A stretch of 38,216 nt of DNA from JAGTRI01 sp964580405 (lineage in GTDB: Archaea; Thermoproteota; Bathyarchaeia; Bathyarchaeales; DTEX01). Below the pieces are notes generated by a model. That model did no database searches. It saw only the letters and a program-made list of their open reading frames with translations, and had not been told where the DNA came from. The stretch covers positions 1-38,216 of the forward strand of contig CAZOKM010000004.1 in assembly GCA_964580405.1 (NCBI GenBank). The letters run 5' to 3'. Shown here one piece after another: positions 8,041-15,419 of the stretch (position 1 is the first letter of the stretch; each line of letters begins with the position of its first letter). The translations under genes and the position numbers were made by a program.

Positions 8041-8480
8041 TCTGGCCTGTTTTGTGTGACAATACCCTTTAGACCCGTCTAATTTGAGTGGCAAATTCTT
8101 TTTTGGTTTGAGTGGCAAAACGCGAAGACCCTATCTGATTTGAGTGGCAAATTTTTTTTGCGTTTGAGCGTCATTCATTACTAGCGAAGACCTGTCTGAT
8201 TTGCTGAGCAAGTTTTCTGTTGTTTTGGAGTGCAAATTTATGCAGGTTTTTCCGCTTTAAGGGGGACCGTGTGTAATCTCGTCCGATTGTCGGACCATCT
8301 CTCAGAGTCTGGTCTGATTTGATCAACATTAGATTTTTTTGTTTGAACAACATACGCTTAAGCTGAATAGACCAGTTTGTTTTGTTCAACAATAATTCTG
8401 CAATTTTGACTAACAAACCGCAGCCTAGGACCTGTCTGTTTTGCGGCGCAAAATTTCCGTCGTATTGGAGCGCAAAAAAG
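8041..8480. repeat. Array of diverged ~60-bp units with paired TTTG-N5-CAAA elements
   Basis: Six units, each with a box like GACCTGTCTG (starts 8072, 8127, 8189, 8307, 8370, 8429), an element TTTG-N5-CAAA about 11 nt later (8083, 8139, 8200, 8318, 8381, 8440), and a second element exactly 24 nt after the first (8107, 8163, 8224, 8342, 8405, 8464). A half unit precedes at 8044-8063, and a decayed region with a perfect dyad GTCCGA-TTG-TCGGAC (8281-8295) fills the gap between units 3 and 4. Sequences diverge strongly between units, yet the 24-nt spacing never changes, and partner elements tend to share core bases (AGTGG/AGTGG, ATCAA/AACAA, CGGCG/GAGCG). It lies 3' of the LSm gene and upstream of the small membrane protein gene. 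No coding potential is convincing here. Confidence 0.8.
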
Positions 8481-8511
8481 GTTGACTCAGAACAGTTTTT
8501 GAAAGGTTTGT

Positions 8512-8790
8512 TTAGTCTTCGTGGAGGACTTCGAGTCTTTGGACTGAGGTGAGGTTTATGAAGACTTCGCTTCGGTCCTCGCGGCTTACGACCTGTGGTA
8601 TGGGCTGCGCGATGGTTGACCTGAGGACGGTTGCCTTGCCCTCTGAGAGCCAGAGTCCGGGCGGGTCTCTTGACACTGCGGCTAGGATTCCCTCGTACCC
8701 GTAGGATTGGTCTAGAACAACGTGGATTTTCCGCCCCATGTGGCGTTCAAGCATCAACAAAACTGAGGGCGGAGGCGCATTGCCCGACAT
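8512..8790 (-). CDS. LSm (Sm-like) domain protein, divergent
   Basis: A 92-residue protein with the Sm fold pattern: the helix-like PSVLLMLERHMGRKI, a Sm1-like strand set HVVLDQSYGYEGILAAVSRD, and a Sm2-like end SEVFINLTSVQRLEV. Archaeal LSm proteins form heptameric rings that bind U-rich RNA. The usual Sm2 RNA-contact motif (IRG-like) is replaced by NLTSV, so RNA binding may differ. ATG at 8790 lies about 24 nt after a TATA-like AATATAA (8811-8817), which suggests a nearly leaderless transcript. The repeat array follows its stop codon by about 30 nt. Confidence 0.72.
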   Translation of the reverse strand: MSGNAPPPSVLLMLERHMGRKIHVVLDQSYGYEGILAAVSRDPPGLWLSEGKATVLRSTIAQPIPQVVSREDRSEVFINLTSVQRLEVLHED

Positions 8791-8810
8791 TAACCTTCAC
8801 CAGAAAAGAG

Positions 8811-8817
8811 TTATATT
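8811..8817 (-). promoter_or_regulatory. TATA box for the LSm gene
   Basis: AATATAA on the minus strand is centred about 24 bp before the ATG at 8790. It predicts a transcript with little or no leader. The weak GAAGG just before the ATG lies too close to act as a normal Shine-Dalgarno sequence. Confidence 0.45.
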
Positions 8818-9018
8818 GGGATAATAAGGCTTTCTGTTCCTCTTTCGGATAGACTAGAGCAGATTAACGGCTTTTACTATCACAGGAAATGAAGGGTTTT
8901 TACCTTTTTGGACCAAAATCGTTTGCTCAGTTCACTTGTTTGAGCTGAATCGTGTAAAAACCTTAAAGTTTTTGAACAGGTTATCTGCACTATCGTATGA
9001 TGCCTTGGAGACGCCGCG

Positions 9019-10821
9019 TTGCAGAGAGACCACGTTGATAAAGCCGTCAGCCGATATTCGCTGCTTTTCACCCTCCCATCATACGAGAGAATAGTGGCAC
9101 TCCTGTGCGTCCAATGCGTCGCAACAGGCGTTATAGGGCAAATGAGAATCTCGTCTTCACCGCAAAGCATTGCGTGGGGAGCTGCGGTCGGCATAACACT
9201 TTTCGTGGCAAGCTTCGCTGCAGACTACTTGATGGGCAAAATCGTTTTGAAGAACGACTTGATTCTCGGCTTAAGAAGGTGCTCTTTTATTTCTCTAGCT
9301 TCAAACCTGATTGTCACAATGACTGCTTGTGTTGCAGCTTTAACTTCGTTCTGGTTTGGCGACGTTGTCATTTACCCTAAGGTTGTGGCTGTGGGCTTTT
9401 TTATCTCGCTCTCGCTATGCTTCCTCGTTTACTGCGTTCTTTCGTTCATGAGCCCTGCGAGAATTATCCTCGTTGCGACGTTACAGCCAACACTATTTGT
9501 GTTTCTGTTTCTAGCGAGCATTCAACCCTCCGCCATTTTCGAATACTCGCTTTACGTGCTTCTTTCGGGTTTGTTGGCTTACGTCGGTGTAAAAACTTTC
9601 ATCGCTGACATGAACACTTTGCGTTCCAAGTCGCTTGGAGTCCCGTCAGTGAAGCTGTTAAGGGCGTTTCTCGCGAACTGGACCGAGGGGGTCGTGAAGC
9701 CGTTTGAGGACGTTCTTGAGCAAGTCAGCGAAGAAAAAGACGTCATGGCCTCGCTCGTAGCTTTCAGAGCTAAAAGCGGCTTAAAGACCGTGATGGTTGT
9801 CCCGGCCATCCACCCGGGGCCATTCAAGAATATCGGGAGCAGCGAAATTCCAGGCGTGATTCAGGCGGCCTTGGAAAAGAAACTCGGATGCGTCGTGTCT
9901 GTTCCGCATGGCATCTCCGGCCACGAGCTCGATTTAGCTTCCAAAAACCAGAATGCGAAATTTGTGGACAACGTCCTCGAGTCTGTCAGGTTCGAAACCT
10001 TCAGCCCGAAGGCGACACCCTTCAAGACTGCTAAACTAGACGGCGCCACTGCTGGATGCCAGATATTCGGAGAATGCGGGTTGGTCACGCTGACGCTTGC
10101 GCCTGAGACGATGGAAGATTTACCTTTAGAACTTAATGACGCCATTTTGCGGGAGTCCAAAGAAACGGGGCTGTCCTGGGTCGTGGCTATCGACGCCCAC
10201 AACAGCATCCAAGGACTCTTCGACGTCGAGAAAGCCGTTGAGCCTGTGGAAAAAGCAGCCAAGTCAGTTATTGAGCTCACATCCGGCCTTAAGCGGTCAC
10301 GTTTCGAGGTCGGCATCGCGAAGACCGTGCCTGCGGAGTTTAGCGTCGAGGAAGGTATGGGGCCCGGCGGAATAACCGTGACCGTGGTCAGGGTTGGTGG
10401 TCAGACAGCCGCTTACGTCACCATTGACGGCAACAACATGGTGTCCGGCCTGCGGGAAGAGATACTTGAAAGCTTGCGTGAGCTGGGCATAGATGGAGGC
10501 GAGGTTCTCACGACGGACACTCATGTAGTGAACGCTGTGGTCATGAACGAGATGGGGTACAACCCAGTCGGGAAGGCTATGGACCACCAGAGACTCATAA
10601 AAATCGTTAAGCAAACCGCTTCACAGGCTTTGGGGAACCTTGAGACTGCGGAAGCCTCTTGGCAGCGGATTACAGTCCAGAGCGTGAGGGTGATAGGCGA
10701 GAGGCAGATCGACGAGATGTCGCTGATTGTCGACGAGGGGGTGAGAAAGGCGAAAAAGGCCTCAGTCATCGTGTTCCCAGCGTTCGGGTTCGCCTTAATT
10801 GTGTTACTTTCTCTGCTTTAA
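9019..10821 (+). CDS. DUF2070 family integral membrane protein
   Basis: A 600-residue protein with the two-part layout of archaeal DUF2070 proteins. About seven membrane segments occupy residues 20-210. A large soluble domain follows with the conserved AIHPGPFKNIGSSEIPGVI, then HGISGHELD and a DAHN motif, and a final membrane helix ends the protein (SVIVFPAFGFALIVLLSLL). The His/Asp-rich motifs suggest a hydrolase-like soluble domain, but no activity is known. TTG at 9019 is the only start candidate after an in-frame stop at 8998 and has GGAG 8 nt upstream. A TATA-like TTAAAGTT sits near 8963-8970. Transcribed before Alba, which has its own leader. Confidence 0.88.
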   Translation: MQRDHVDKAVSRYSLLFTLPSYERIVALLCVQCVATGVIGQMRISSSPQSIAWGAAVGITLFVASFAADYLMGKIVLKNDLILGLRRCSFISLASNLIVTMTACVAALTSFWFGDVVIYPKVVAVGFFISLSLCFLVYCVLSFMSPARIILVATLQPTLFVFLFLASIQPSAIFEYSLYVLLSGLLAYVGVKTFIADMNTLRSKSLGVPSVKLLRAFLANWTEGVVKPFEDVLEQVSEEKDVMASLVAFRAKSGLKTVMVVPAIHPGPFKNIGSSEIPGVIQAALEKKLGCVVSVPHGISGHELDLASKNQNAKFVDNVLESVRFETFSPKATPFKTAKLDGATAGCQIFGECGLVTLTLAPETMEDLPLELNDAILRESKETGLSWVVAIDAHNSIQGLFDVEKAVEPVEKAAKSVIELTSGLKRSRFEVGIAKTVPAEFSVEEGMGPGGITVTVVRVGGQTAAYVTIDGNNMVSGLREEILESLRELGIDGGEVLTTDTHVVNAVVMNEMGYNPVGKAMDHQRLIKIVKQTASQALGNLETAEASWQRITVQSVRVIGERQIDEMSLIVDEGVRKAKKASVIVFPAFGFALIVLLSLL

Positions 10822-10925
10822 TTTCATTTTAAGCCTACAGAAAGACATAAGAAGACCAACGGTGCTGATATGCTAACTACCAACAAACCGGCATACCCAA
10901 CAAACATTAAGGAGGAAAACACGGT

Positions 10926-11333
10926 ATGACTGAAGGAAAAAACGTGAAGAAGACAGAAAAGAAACCTGCGAAAAAACCTGCTGAAAAGCCAGAAGCCAAA
11001 CCAGTCGAAAAGGCAGCTGCCAAGCCGGTTGAGAAACCGGAACCTAAGCCTGCAGCGAAGTCTGAAGAGAGCTACGTCCTAGTGGGCCAGAAACCAGTGA
11101 TGGCATACGTGGTCGCTTGTCTAACGTCGTTCAACGCCGGCACCAAGAAGGTCGTGGTGAAGGCCAGAGGAAGAGCTATAAGCAGGGCGGTCGACACAGC
11201 GGAGCTTCTACGACGTGTCTTCATGAAGGACGTCGTGATCGAGAACATCGTCATCGGCACAGAGGAACTTTCAAGCCCAGACAGACCGAAATCAAACGTG
11301 TCTTCGATGGAAATAGTGCTGGTCAAGAAGTAA
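10926..11333 (+). CDS. albA: Alba chromatin protein with Lys/Pro-rich N-terminal tail
   Basis: Residues about 49-135 are a complete Alba domain: YVLVGQKPVMAYVVACLT, then VKARGRAISRAVDTAE and a C-terminal SSMEIVLVKK. Alba dimers coat archaeal DNA and RNA. Two things are odd. A tail of about 48 residues, built almost only of Lys, Pro, Ala and Glu (KKPAKKPAEKPEAKPVEKA and similar), precedes the domain, whereas crenarchaeal Alba has under ten residues there. Also, the lysine regulated by acetylation in Sulfolobus (K16 of GKKPVM) is Gln here (Q55 of GQKPVM). AAGGAGG lies 10 nt before the ATG, a strong but distant ribosome site. Confidence 0.93.
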   Translation: MTEGKNVKKTEKKPAKKPAEKPEAKPVEKAAAKPVEKPEPKPAAKSEESYVLVGQKPVMAYVVACLTSFNAGTKKVVVKARGRAISRAVDTAELLRRVFMKDVVIENIVIGTEELSSPDRPKSNVSSMEIVLVKK

Positions 11334-11384
11334 GCAAGGTTCAGACAGACAGAAGCTTCACTAGGTTTGCTAGGGAAAGATTTT

Positions 11385-12596
11385 TTATATTCTGTCTATC
11401 CCTGTTCCTGAGCTGGAGGAAAGAGTAAACTTTCCATACGAGCCGTAGTTCACGTAGACACACCGCAACCTAATTTTTTTCCCCATTTCCAAATTTTCAG
11501 CAAGCGCTGCATGTTCCCGCCAAAGAATAACTTTGGCCCTTCCAGTCCCGTCGCCGATTTCGAAAGTGGCAAGCTTGACCTTCTCGTCCTTGGAAGTTGT
11601 CACTTCCCTAGTTTCGGGCTGGGTCACGACGTCTCCCTCAACCGTGACCTTCAAGCCGGGTCTGAGGTTCCGAACCTTGACAGAGTCTGTCGATAAATTC
11701 TCGTAGCCTACGGGCAGCTCCCTCAGAAGGGCAAAGCGGACGGACGAGTCCACGTGCAGCTCCACGCCTCCGGTGAGCGATTCCTTGATTTTCGCCCCGT
11801 AAACCTGCAGTAAACAGCCGCTCTTTACGTCGGTTGAATCCTCAACCTTCGAGCCCCAGAAAACAACCGTCACAATTCCCGTCTCGTCCTGCAACTCAAG
11901 TTTTCTCAGCGTCCCTTCCCTGCCGTCCTCACGGCTGAACGTGGAGGAAGGGTAGACCTCAACCACTCTGCCGATCACGTTCGCTCTCTTGGCGTCCTTT
12001 TTCAGCTCCCCGATTTTCCTGTGAAAATCGGTCAGAAGTGGCAATCCACCTTGGGCGTCATCGGACGAAGCGGCTTCGACGCTTCCTTTCGAGCCGATGC
12101 TCAACTCGAGCCTCCCGTTGTAGCCTGCGCGGACGTAGCCGTGCGTGAACTGGGCAACCCGTCCGAGTAGGTTCGTCGAATCGGCCAAGTCAGCCTTGTC
12201 CCCCCAAACAACGACCCTCAGCTCCCCCGTCTTGTCAGCAATGACAAATTGCTTCATCCTCACTTCTCTTTCGTCCTGACTAGGGAATTTCTGGAGAGGA
12301 CCAACATAGACTACGTGGCCCGTAATCGTGACGTCACCGAGGCCAGAAACCAAGTCCTTGATGGTAATCCCGTGTGCGGATGGGACTTTTGGCTGTTCGA
12401 CGCCGAGCTCCACCGCGACCGCCCGAGCCGCGCTTTCGTGCGTAAGGAAGCCCTTGGCCTCCTCAACCTTCGCCTCAATCATCCCTTGCAACTCCTCGCG
12501 CGTCTTGTCTGGGCGGGAACTGAGAATCTTCTGTACAATATCCTCAAACGGCATTGTCGGCACTTCGACCTTTTCAGAAAATTGGCGGAAGGGCAT
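11385..12596 (-). CDS. Replication protein A-like ssDNA-binding protein with three OB folds
   Basis: 403 residues. The N-terminal helical segment (VQKILSSRPDKTREELQGMI) is typical of archaeal RPA. OB fold 1 spans about residues 85-180 (GHVVYVGPLQKF, LRVVVWGDKAD), OB 2 about 200-300 (GRVVEVYPSSTF, VTVVFWGSKV), and OB 3 about 310-400 (VEGDVVTQPE, AKVILWREHA). Each fold ends with the VxxWG-like strand common to RPA. It binds ssDNA in replication and repair. No zinc finger is visible. An internal ATG at residue 15 (12554) is an alternative start. The gene is convergent with Alba, leaving a 51-bp gap with a T-run. Confidence 0.85.
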   Translation of the reverse strand: MPFRQFSEKVEVPTMPFEDIVQKILSSRPDKTREELQGMIEAKVEEAKGFLTHESAARAVAVELGVEQPKVPSAHGITIKDLVSGLGDVTITGHVVYVGPLQKFPSQDEREVRMKQFVIADKTGELRVVVWGDKADLADSTNLLGRVAQFTHGYVRAGYNGRLELSIGSKGSVEAASSDDAQGGLPLLTDFHRKIGELKKDAKRANVIGRVVEVYPSSTFSREDGREGTLRKLELQDETGIVTVVFWGSKVEDSTDVKSGCLLQVYGAKIKESLTGGVELHVDSSVRFALLRELPVGYENLSTDSVKVRNLRPGLKVTVEGDVVTQPETREVTTSKDEKVKLATFEIGDGTGRAKVILWREHAALAENLEMGKKIRLRCVYVNYGSYGKFTLSSSSGTGIDRI

Positions 12597-12692
12597 TAAA
12601 GCCTATCTGAAGCGAAACGAATTCCAGTCTTTGCACCTTGGCAGATTTGGTAATCTTACCAAGTACCTCAGACTCTACAAAATTTCATTCAT

Positions 12693-12884
12693 TTACAGGA
12701 ATGCTGAAATCCTGTTTGTGAACTTGAAGAGGTGGCTCGCGACTGCCGCCTTTGTGGAGCTCGAGTTTTCGGTCGCTTCGCCCTTTTCGCCGTAGATCAT
12801 GTACAAGAATATGAGGGAGATGGCGACGAAGGTGAGCCCCATCAGGATCCAGATGATCGTGCTGAAGTATTCCTCGACGGTCAT
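12693..12884 (-). CDS. Small single-pass membrane protein
   Basis: A 63-residue protein with one transmembrane helix (about residues 9-31, IIWILMGLTFVAISLIFLYM). A Ser/Thr/Lys-rich segment follows and then a short amphipathic end. I recognise no family. It follows the SWIM protein gene by about 40 bp on the same strand and could be in the same transcript. A start further upstream in this frame is not needed because ATG at 12884 opens directly before the helix. Confidence 0.55.
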   Translation of the reverse strand: MTVEEYFSTIIWILMGLTFVAISLIFLYMIYGEKGEATENSSSTKAAVASHLFKFTNRISAFL

Positions 12885-12923
12885 AGTTCGTCCAGCCTTC
12901 TCTTATTGTGTTTAAGCGGATAT

Positions 12924-13337
12924 TTAAGATGTTACTTCTTTCCACTCCCTCATCAGGACATCGTAAAGTTCGTCGTCGTCCTCGATCCGATCGAACCGCC
13001 CCAAGGACTCAGCAAGCCTCTGGCTGATGAGGTGGTAGCAGAGGAAGGCCTTCCCCTCCATGACGCTGAAGTAGAAGTCGTCGCACGAGCAGTAGCCAGC
13101 AGAGGGCAGAATCAGGTAGTCCCGCTTCCTCCCCACGACAATCCAGACCACGCGCCCACTCGGCCTGAAAACGTACCTCTTCACGCGCGAGTCCTCAACG
13201 GCCTCCCAAGCGTTGCTGAACCGCTGGCCGAAAACCGCCTTTAAAGTAGCCATGTGGTCTTCGGTGAGCTGCCCGTTCGCCTTGGCTTGCTCGCAGACTT
13301 CCTGAAGAGACCGGGTTTCAGCCTTGCCCTTTTCCAT
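12924..13337 (-). CDS. SWIM zinc-finger protein
   Basis: A 137-residue protein with the SWIM zinc-binding pattern CxC-xn-CxH: YCSCDDFYF near residue 72, then FLCYHLIS about 16 residues later. Upstream are two or three beta-strands (VKRYVFRPSGRVVWIVVGR). SWIM domains bind DNA or proteins; archaeal single-domain members have been compared with Sws1/Shu2 recombination regulators, whose motif continues CxHxxA. Here the last position is Ser (CYHLIS). It shares strand and proximity with RPA and a repair-type phosphoesterase, which fits a role in recombination, but that is inference. Start ATG at 13337. Confidence 0.8.
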   Translation of the reverse strand: MEKGKAETRSLQEVCEQAKANGQLTEDHMATLKAVFGQRFSNAWEAVEDSRVKRYVFRPSGRVVWIVVGRKRDYLILPSAGYCSCDDFYFSVMEGKAFLCYHLISQRLAESLGRFDRIEDDDELYDVLMREWKEVTS

Positions 13338-13384
13338 ACAGCCTTCACTTTAGTAAAAATGTTGTGGAACCTTAAGCGTTTACC

Positions 13385-14254
13385 TCAACTGAGTCTTCTG
13401 AGCTGCTTAATCGTCCCCAGGAAAGTCCCGTCCAGAAGGTAGGTTTCAGCCTTGTCCAGGTTGACGCTTCCCGAGCGCAGGACGGGGCCGATGAAGCCCT
13501 CGAACTTCTTCCTCTTGGGAATGGAGGAGCCGTTCACAGCCTGCCCGCCGAGGTAATCGTTGAACGAGGGCACAATAACGAACGCCTCAGTCCTGAGATC
13601 TATGCCAAATTTGGTTTTAAGGACAGCTTTAGGCTCCTCGCCCTTCCTGACGCGAACACCATTTCCCTTAAGCACAGACTTCGCCAAGAGAAGAGTGTCG
13701 CACGGCGCGCGGACCCAAACCTGCCTCGTGATTCGGAACCCCATGGGGTCGGAAAAGGCGACGACGGGGTGAACGTGCCCAGCGACCAGCGTGGTGCACC
13801 CGAGCATCTTCACGTCGGGCCAGGTGTGACCGTGGAAAAGCCCCACGCCCCCGATTACGGTTCCGCGCGGCGAAAGGAGCTCCACGGACTCGGGCAGCAG
13901 CGCCTCCAAGTCGCCGTCGTGGTTGCCGGGCACAACCTGCACCCTAGGAACGCTTTTGATGGCCTCCTCGAAGAACCACGGCACGTCCCGCCACTCCTCA
14001 ACGCCGATTTTGGAGACGGTGTGCTTGACGTCGCCGAGGACGACGAGCCGGTCGGGCTTCTCAGAACCGAGGATGCTCTTCAGCTTGTCGAGAAGCCTTC
14101 CGGACTGAGAGGGCACGTGAACCCCCTCTTGGGCCAGCGCGACCTCCCAGCCTATGTGGAGGTCGGAAATCACCATGACCCTCTCCGGACCGTTCCGCAG
14201 CATGAAGGCTGCGTCGGGGCTCAGAAGCGTCGACTGCGTGACCCTCAGCGCCAT
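13385..14254 (-). CDS. Calcineurin-like metallophosphoesterase (archaeal SbcD-related)
   Basis: Contains every metallophosphoesterase motif in order: D31-x-H33 in SDLHIGWE, GD75VKH78, GNHD at 110-113, GHTW at 142-145 and GHVH at 159-162. The pattern fits the archaeal SbcD-related family (TIGR00024 type), whose members often lie beside helicase or repair genes. The expected substrate is nucleic acid or a phosphodiester, in the cytoplasm, with two Mn or Fe ions. At 289 residues it is slightly longer than common members, with a C-terminal cap (SSIPKRKKFEGFIGP). It lies 26 bp after the inositol-phosphatase-like gene, probably in one transcript with it. Confidence 0.88.
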   Translation of the reverse strand: MALRVTQSTLLSPDAAFMLRNGPERVMVISDLHIGWEVALAQEGVHVPSQSGRLLDKLKSILGSEKPDRLVVLGDVKHTVSKIGVEEWRDVPWFFEEAIKSVPRVQVVPGNHDGDLEALLPESVELLSPRGTVIGGVGLFHGHTWPDVKMLGCTTLVAGHVHPVVAFSDPMGFRITRQVWVRAPCDTLLLAKSVLKGNGVRVRKGEEPKAVLKTKFGIDLRTEAFVIVPSFNDYLGGQAVNGSSIPKRKKFEGFIGPVLRSGSVNLDKAETYLLDGTFLGTIKQLRRLS

Positions 14255-14280
14255 AAACCCTCACGTGAAATCAGCAAATC

Positions 14281-15096
14281 CTAAGTAATATTGGATACGA
14301 GTTCAGCGTAAATGTCTTCGTTCGCCGCAGCCAGCACGGAGAAGCGGTTCAGCTCGCTCAAACGGTAGCCACCGAACCCTCTGCCGTCGGGCTGGACGAA
14401 GATTCCCTCGGCTTCTCTAGTAATCAGCATCGCTGCTGCGAAGTCGACCGTCCGCAGCATCCCCCTCAAGTCCACGTAGGCGTCCAGACGCCCCGAAGCC
14501 ACGTAGCAAATTTCCAACGCCGCAGAGCCGAAGGACCTCACGGTTTTAGCTTTCTGCATGAAAGGAGCTGAAGTCTTCACGGAGTTGGGCGAACGCGAAA
14601 CGTCGACACCAATCACCGCGTCTCTAAGTGAAACAGTGCCAGAAGTTCCGATTACTTTACCATTGCGCCTCGCGCCATTGCCCTTCTCGGCCTCGAACGT
14701 CTCGCCGTCGCACAGATTCATGACCACGGCGGCCTCTATGCAGCCTAGGTCGTCCTTCGGAGCCACAGCCAAAGACGTCGAGACGAAGTTTATGCCCCTC
14801 GTCGCGTTGGTTGTCCCGTCGACGGCGTCGGCGATGAGGAAAAACTCGGGCTTGTCCCCGACTGTTTGGACGCCTCGTTCCTCGCCGATGAAGGTGCAGT
14901 TAATCCTGTGCCTTTCTAGGTAGTGGATTATCGCCTCTTCAGCGGCCTCGTCGACAAGCAACGTCTGGTCCCCGCCGAATCCCTCGCCCACGACCCGCCT
15001 AGAATCACTTGTTCCGAGAAGAGGTTTTACAGCGGAGCGCACTTCCTCTGCGATTTCTCTCAGGCAGTTCACGTCTTCAATGCTCAAATAGTTCAC
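14281..15096 (-). CDS. Inositol monophosphatase/fructose-1,6-bisphosphatase family protein
   Basis: A Mg-dependent sugar phosphatase of the IMPase superfamily. Metal ligands are E72 in IGEERG, D90 and D93 in IADAVDGTTN, and D218 in VDFAAAMLI. RSFGSAALEICYVASG at about 187-202 is the conserved substrate-binding segment. The usual DPIDGT reads DAVDGT. Archaeal members commonly act on both inositol-1-phosphate and fructose-1,6-bisphosphate, so the exact role (lipid headgroup, gluconeogenesis) is open. GTG start at 15096; a TATA-like TTTAAACTT lies near 15181-15189. First gene of a probable run with the phosphoesterase. Confidence 0.88.
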   Translation of the reverse strand: MNYLSIEDVNCLREIAEEVRSAVKPLLGTSDSRRVVGEGFGGDQTLLVDEAAEEAIIHYLERHRINCTFIGEERGVQTVGDKPEFFLIADAVDGTTNATRGINFVSTSLAVAPKDDLGCIEAAVVMNLCDGETFEAEKGNGARRNGKVIGTSGTVSLRDAVIGVDVSRSPNSVKTSAPFMQKAKTVRSFGSAALEICYVASGRLDAYVDLRGMLRTVDFAAAMLITREAEGIFVQPDGRGFGGYRLSELNRFSVLAAANEDIYAELVSNIT

Positions 15097-15419
15097 CGAT
15101 TAGACTGTGCACGTCATAATCTGAAGGGATTATGGATTTGCCTACGGACAGTGTTGGAATGGATTGCCTTTGACCGAAGTTAAGTTTAAATGGTCTACGT
15201 GGCTGTGAAGCGCTCTTCGAAGTTTACTCTTACTTCTTTTTTACTTCTTTAGCCTTCTTTTCCTTTTTCTTGTAGTAGTAGTGTTTCTTCTTTTTCTCTT
15301 CACTCAACGCCCTCTTCGCCTCGCATTTCTTATATCTGATAAATGGGTTGCCTTCCTAATTAACTTTCAAAAATAGCAACCATTTGTTCAGGGACCGAAA
15401 AACCTACGTTTGAATGAAA
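15097..15419. other. 323-bp gap between IMPase and primase genes
   Basis: This gap holds a TATA-like box near 15181-15189 that would serve the IMPase gene, a strongly purine-rich minus-strand stretch (15232-15300), and one Lys-rich minus-strand frame described separately. I see no tRNA, repeat or recognisable structured RNA in it. Confidence 0.5.
15230..15355 (-). CDS. Candidate Lys-rich mini-protein without a canonical start codon
   Basis: A minus-strand frame of about 41 codons ends at a TAA at 15230. It begins NPFIRYKKCEAKRALSEE and continues in a basic tail with a Tyr triplet (KKHYYYKKKEKK). The composition and the ordered N-terminal part look coding rather than random, like small ribosomal or nucleic-acid-binding proteins. 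The frame opens after a TAG at 15356-15358 and has no ATG, GTG or TTG before the conserved-looking part, only ATC codons. AGGAAGG lies about ten bases before an ATC. It could be a real small gene with a rare start, or the decayed end of a longer one. Confidence 0.3.
   Translation of the reverse strand, partial: EGNPFIRYKKCEAKRALSEEKKKKHYYYKKKEKKAKEVKKK

Noticed and set aside
8171..8416. 81-codon minus-strand reading frame inside the repeat array
   Set aside because: It runs through the array units, its product mirrors the repeats, and it shows no recognisable domain or start signal.
8041..8480. CRISPR array
   Set aside because: There are no identical direct repeats of 24-37 bp with unique spacers; the units are diverged and internally paired, and no cas genes are near.
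8911..8954. Additional array unit upstream of the LSm gene (GACC with TTTG 11 nt later)
   Set aside because: The second TTTG lies 17 nt rather than 24 nt after the first and the CAAA halves are missing; probably chance in AT-rich DNA.
8041..9018. Chromosomal replication origin
   Set aside because: Clustered dyads near replication genes are suggestive, but there is no Orc1/Cdc6 gene and no recognisable origin recognition box in the window. It would need a GC-skew plot of the whole replicon.
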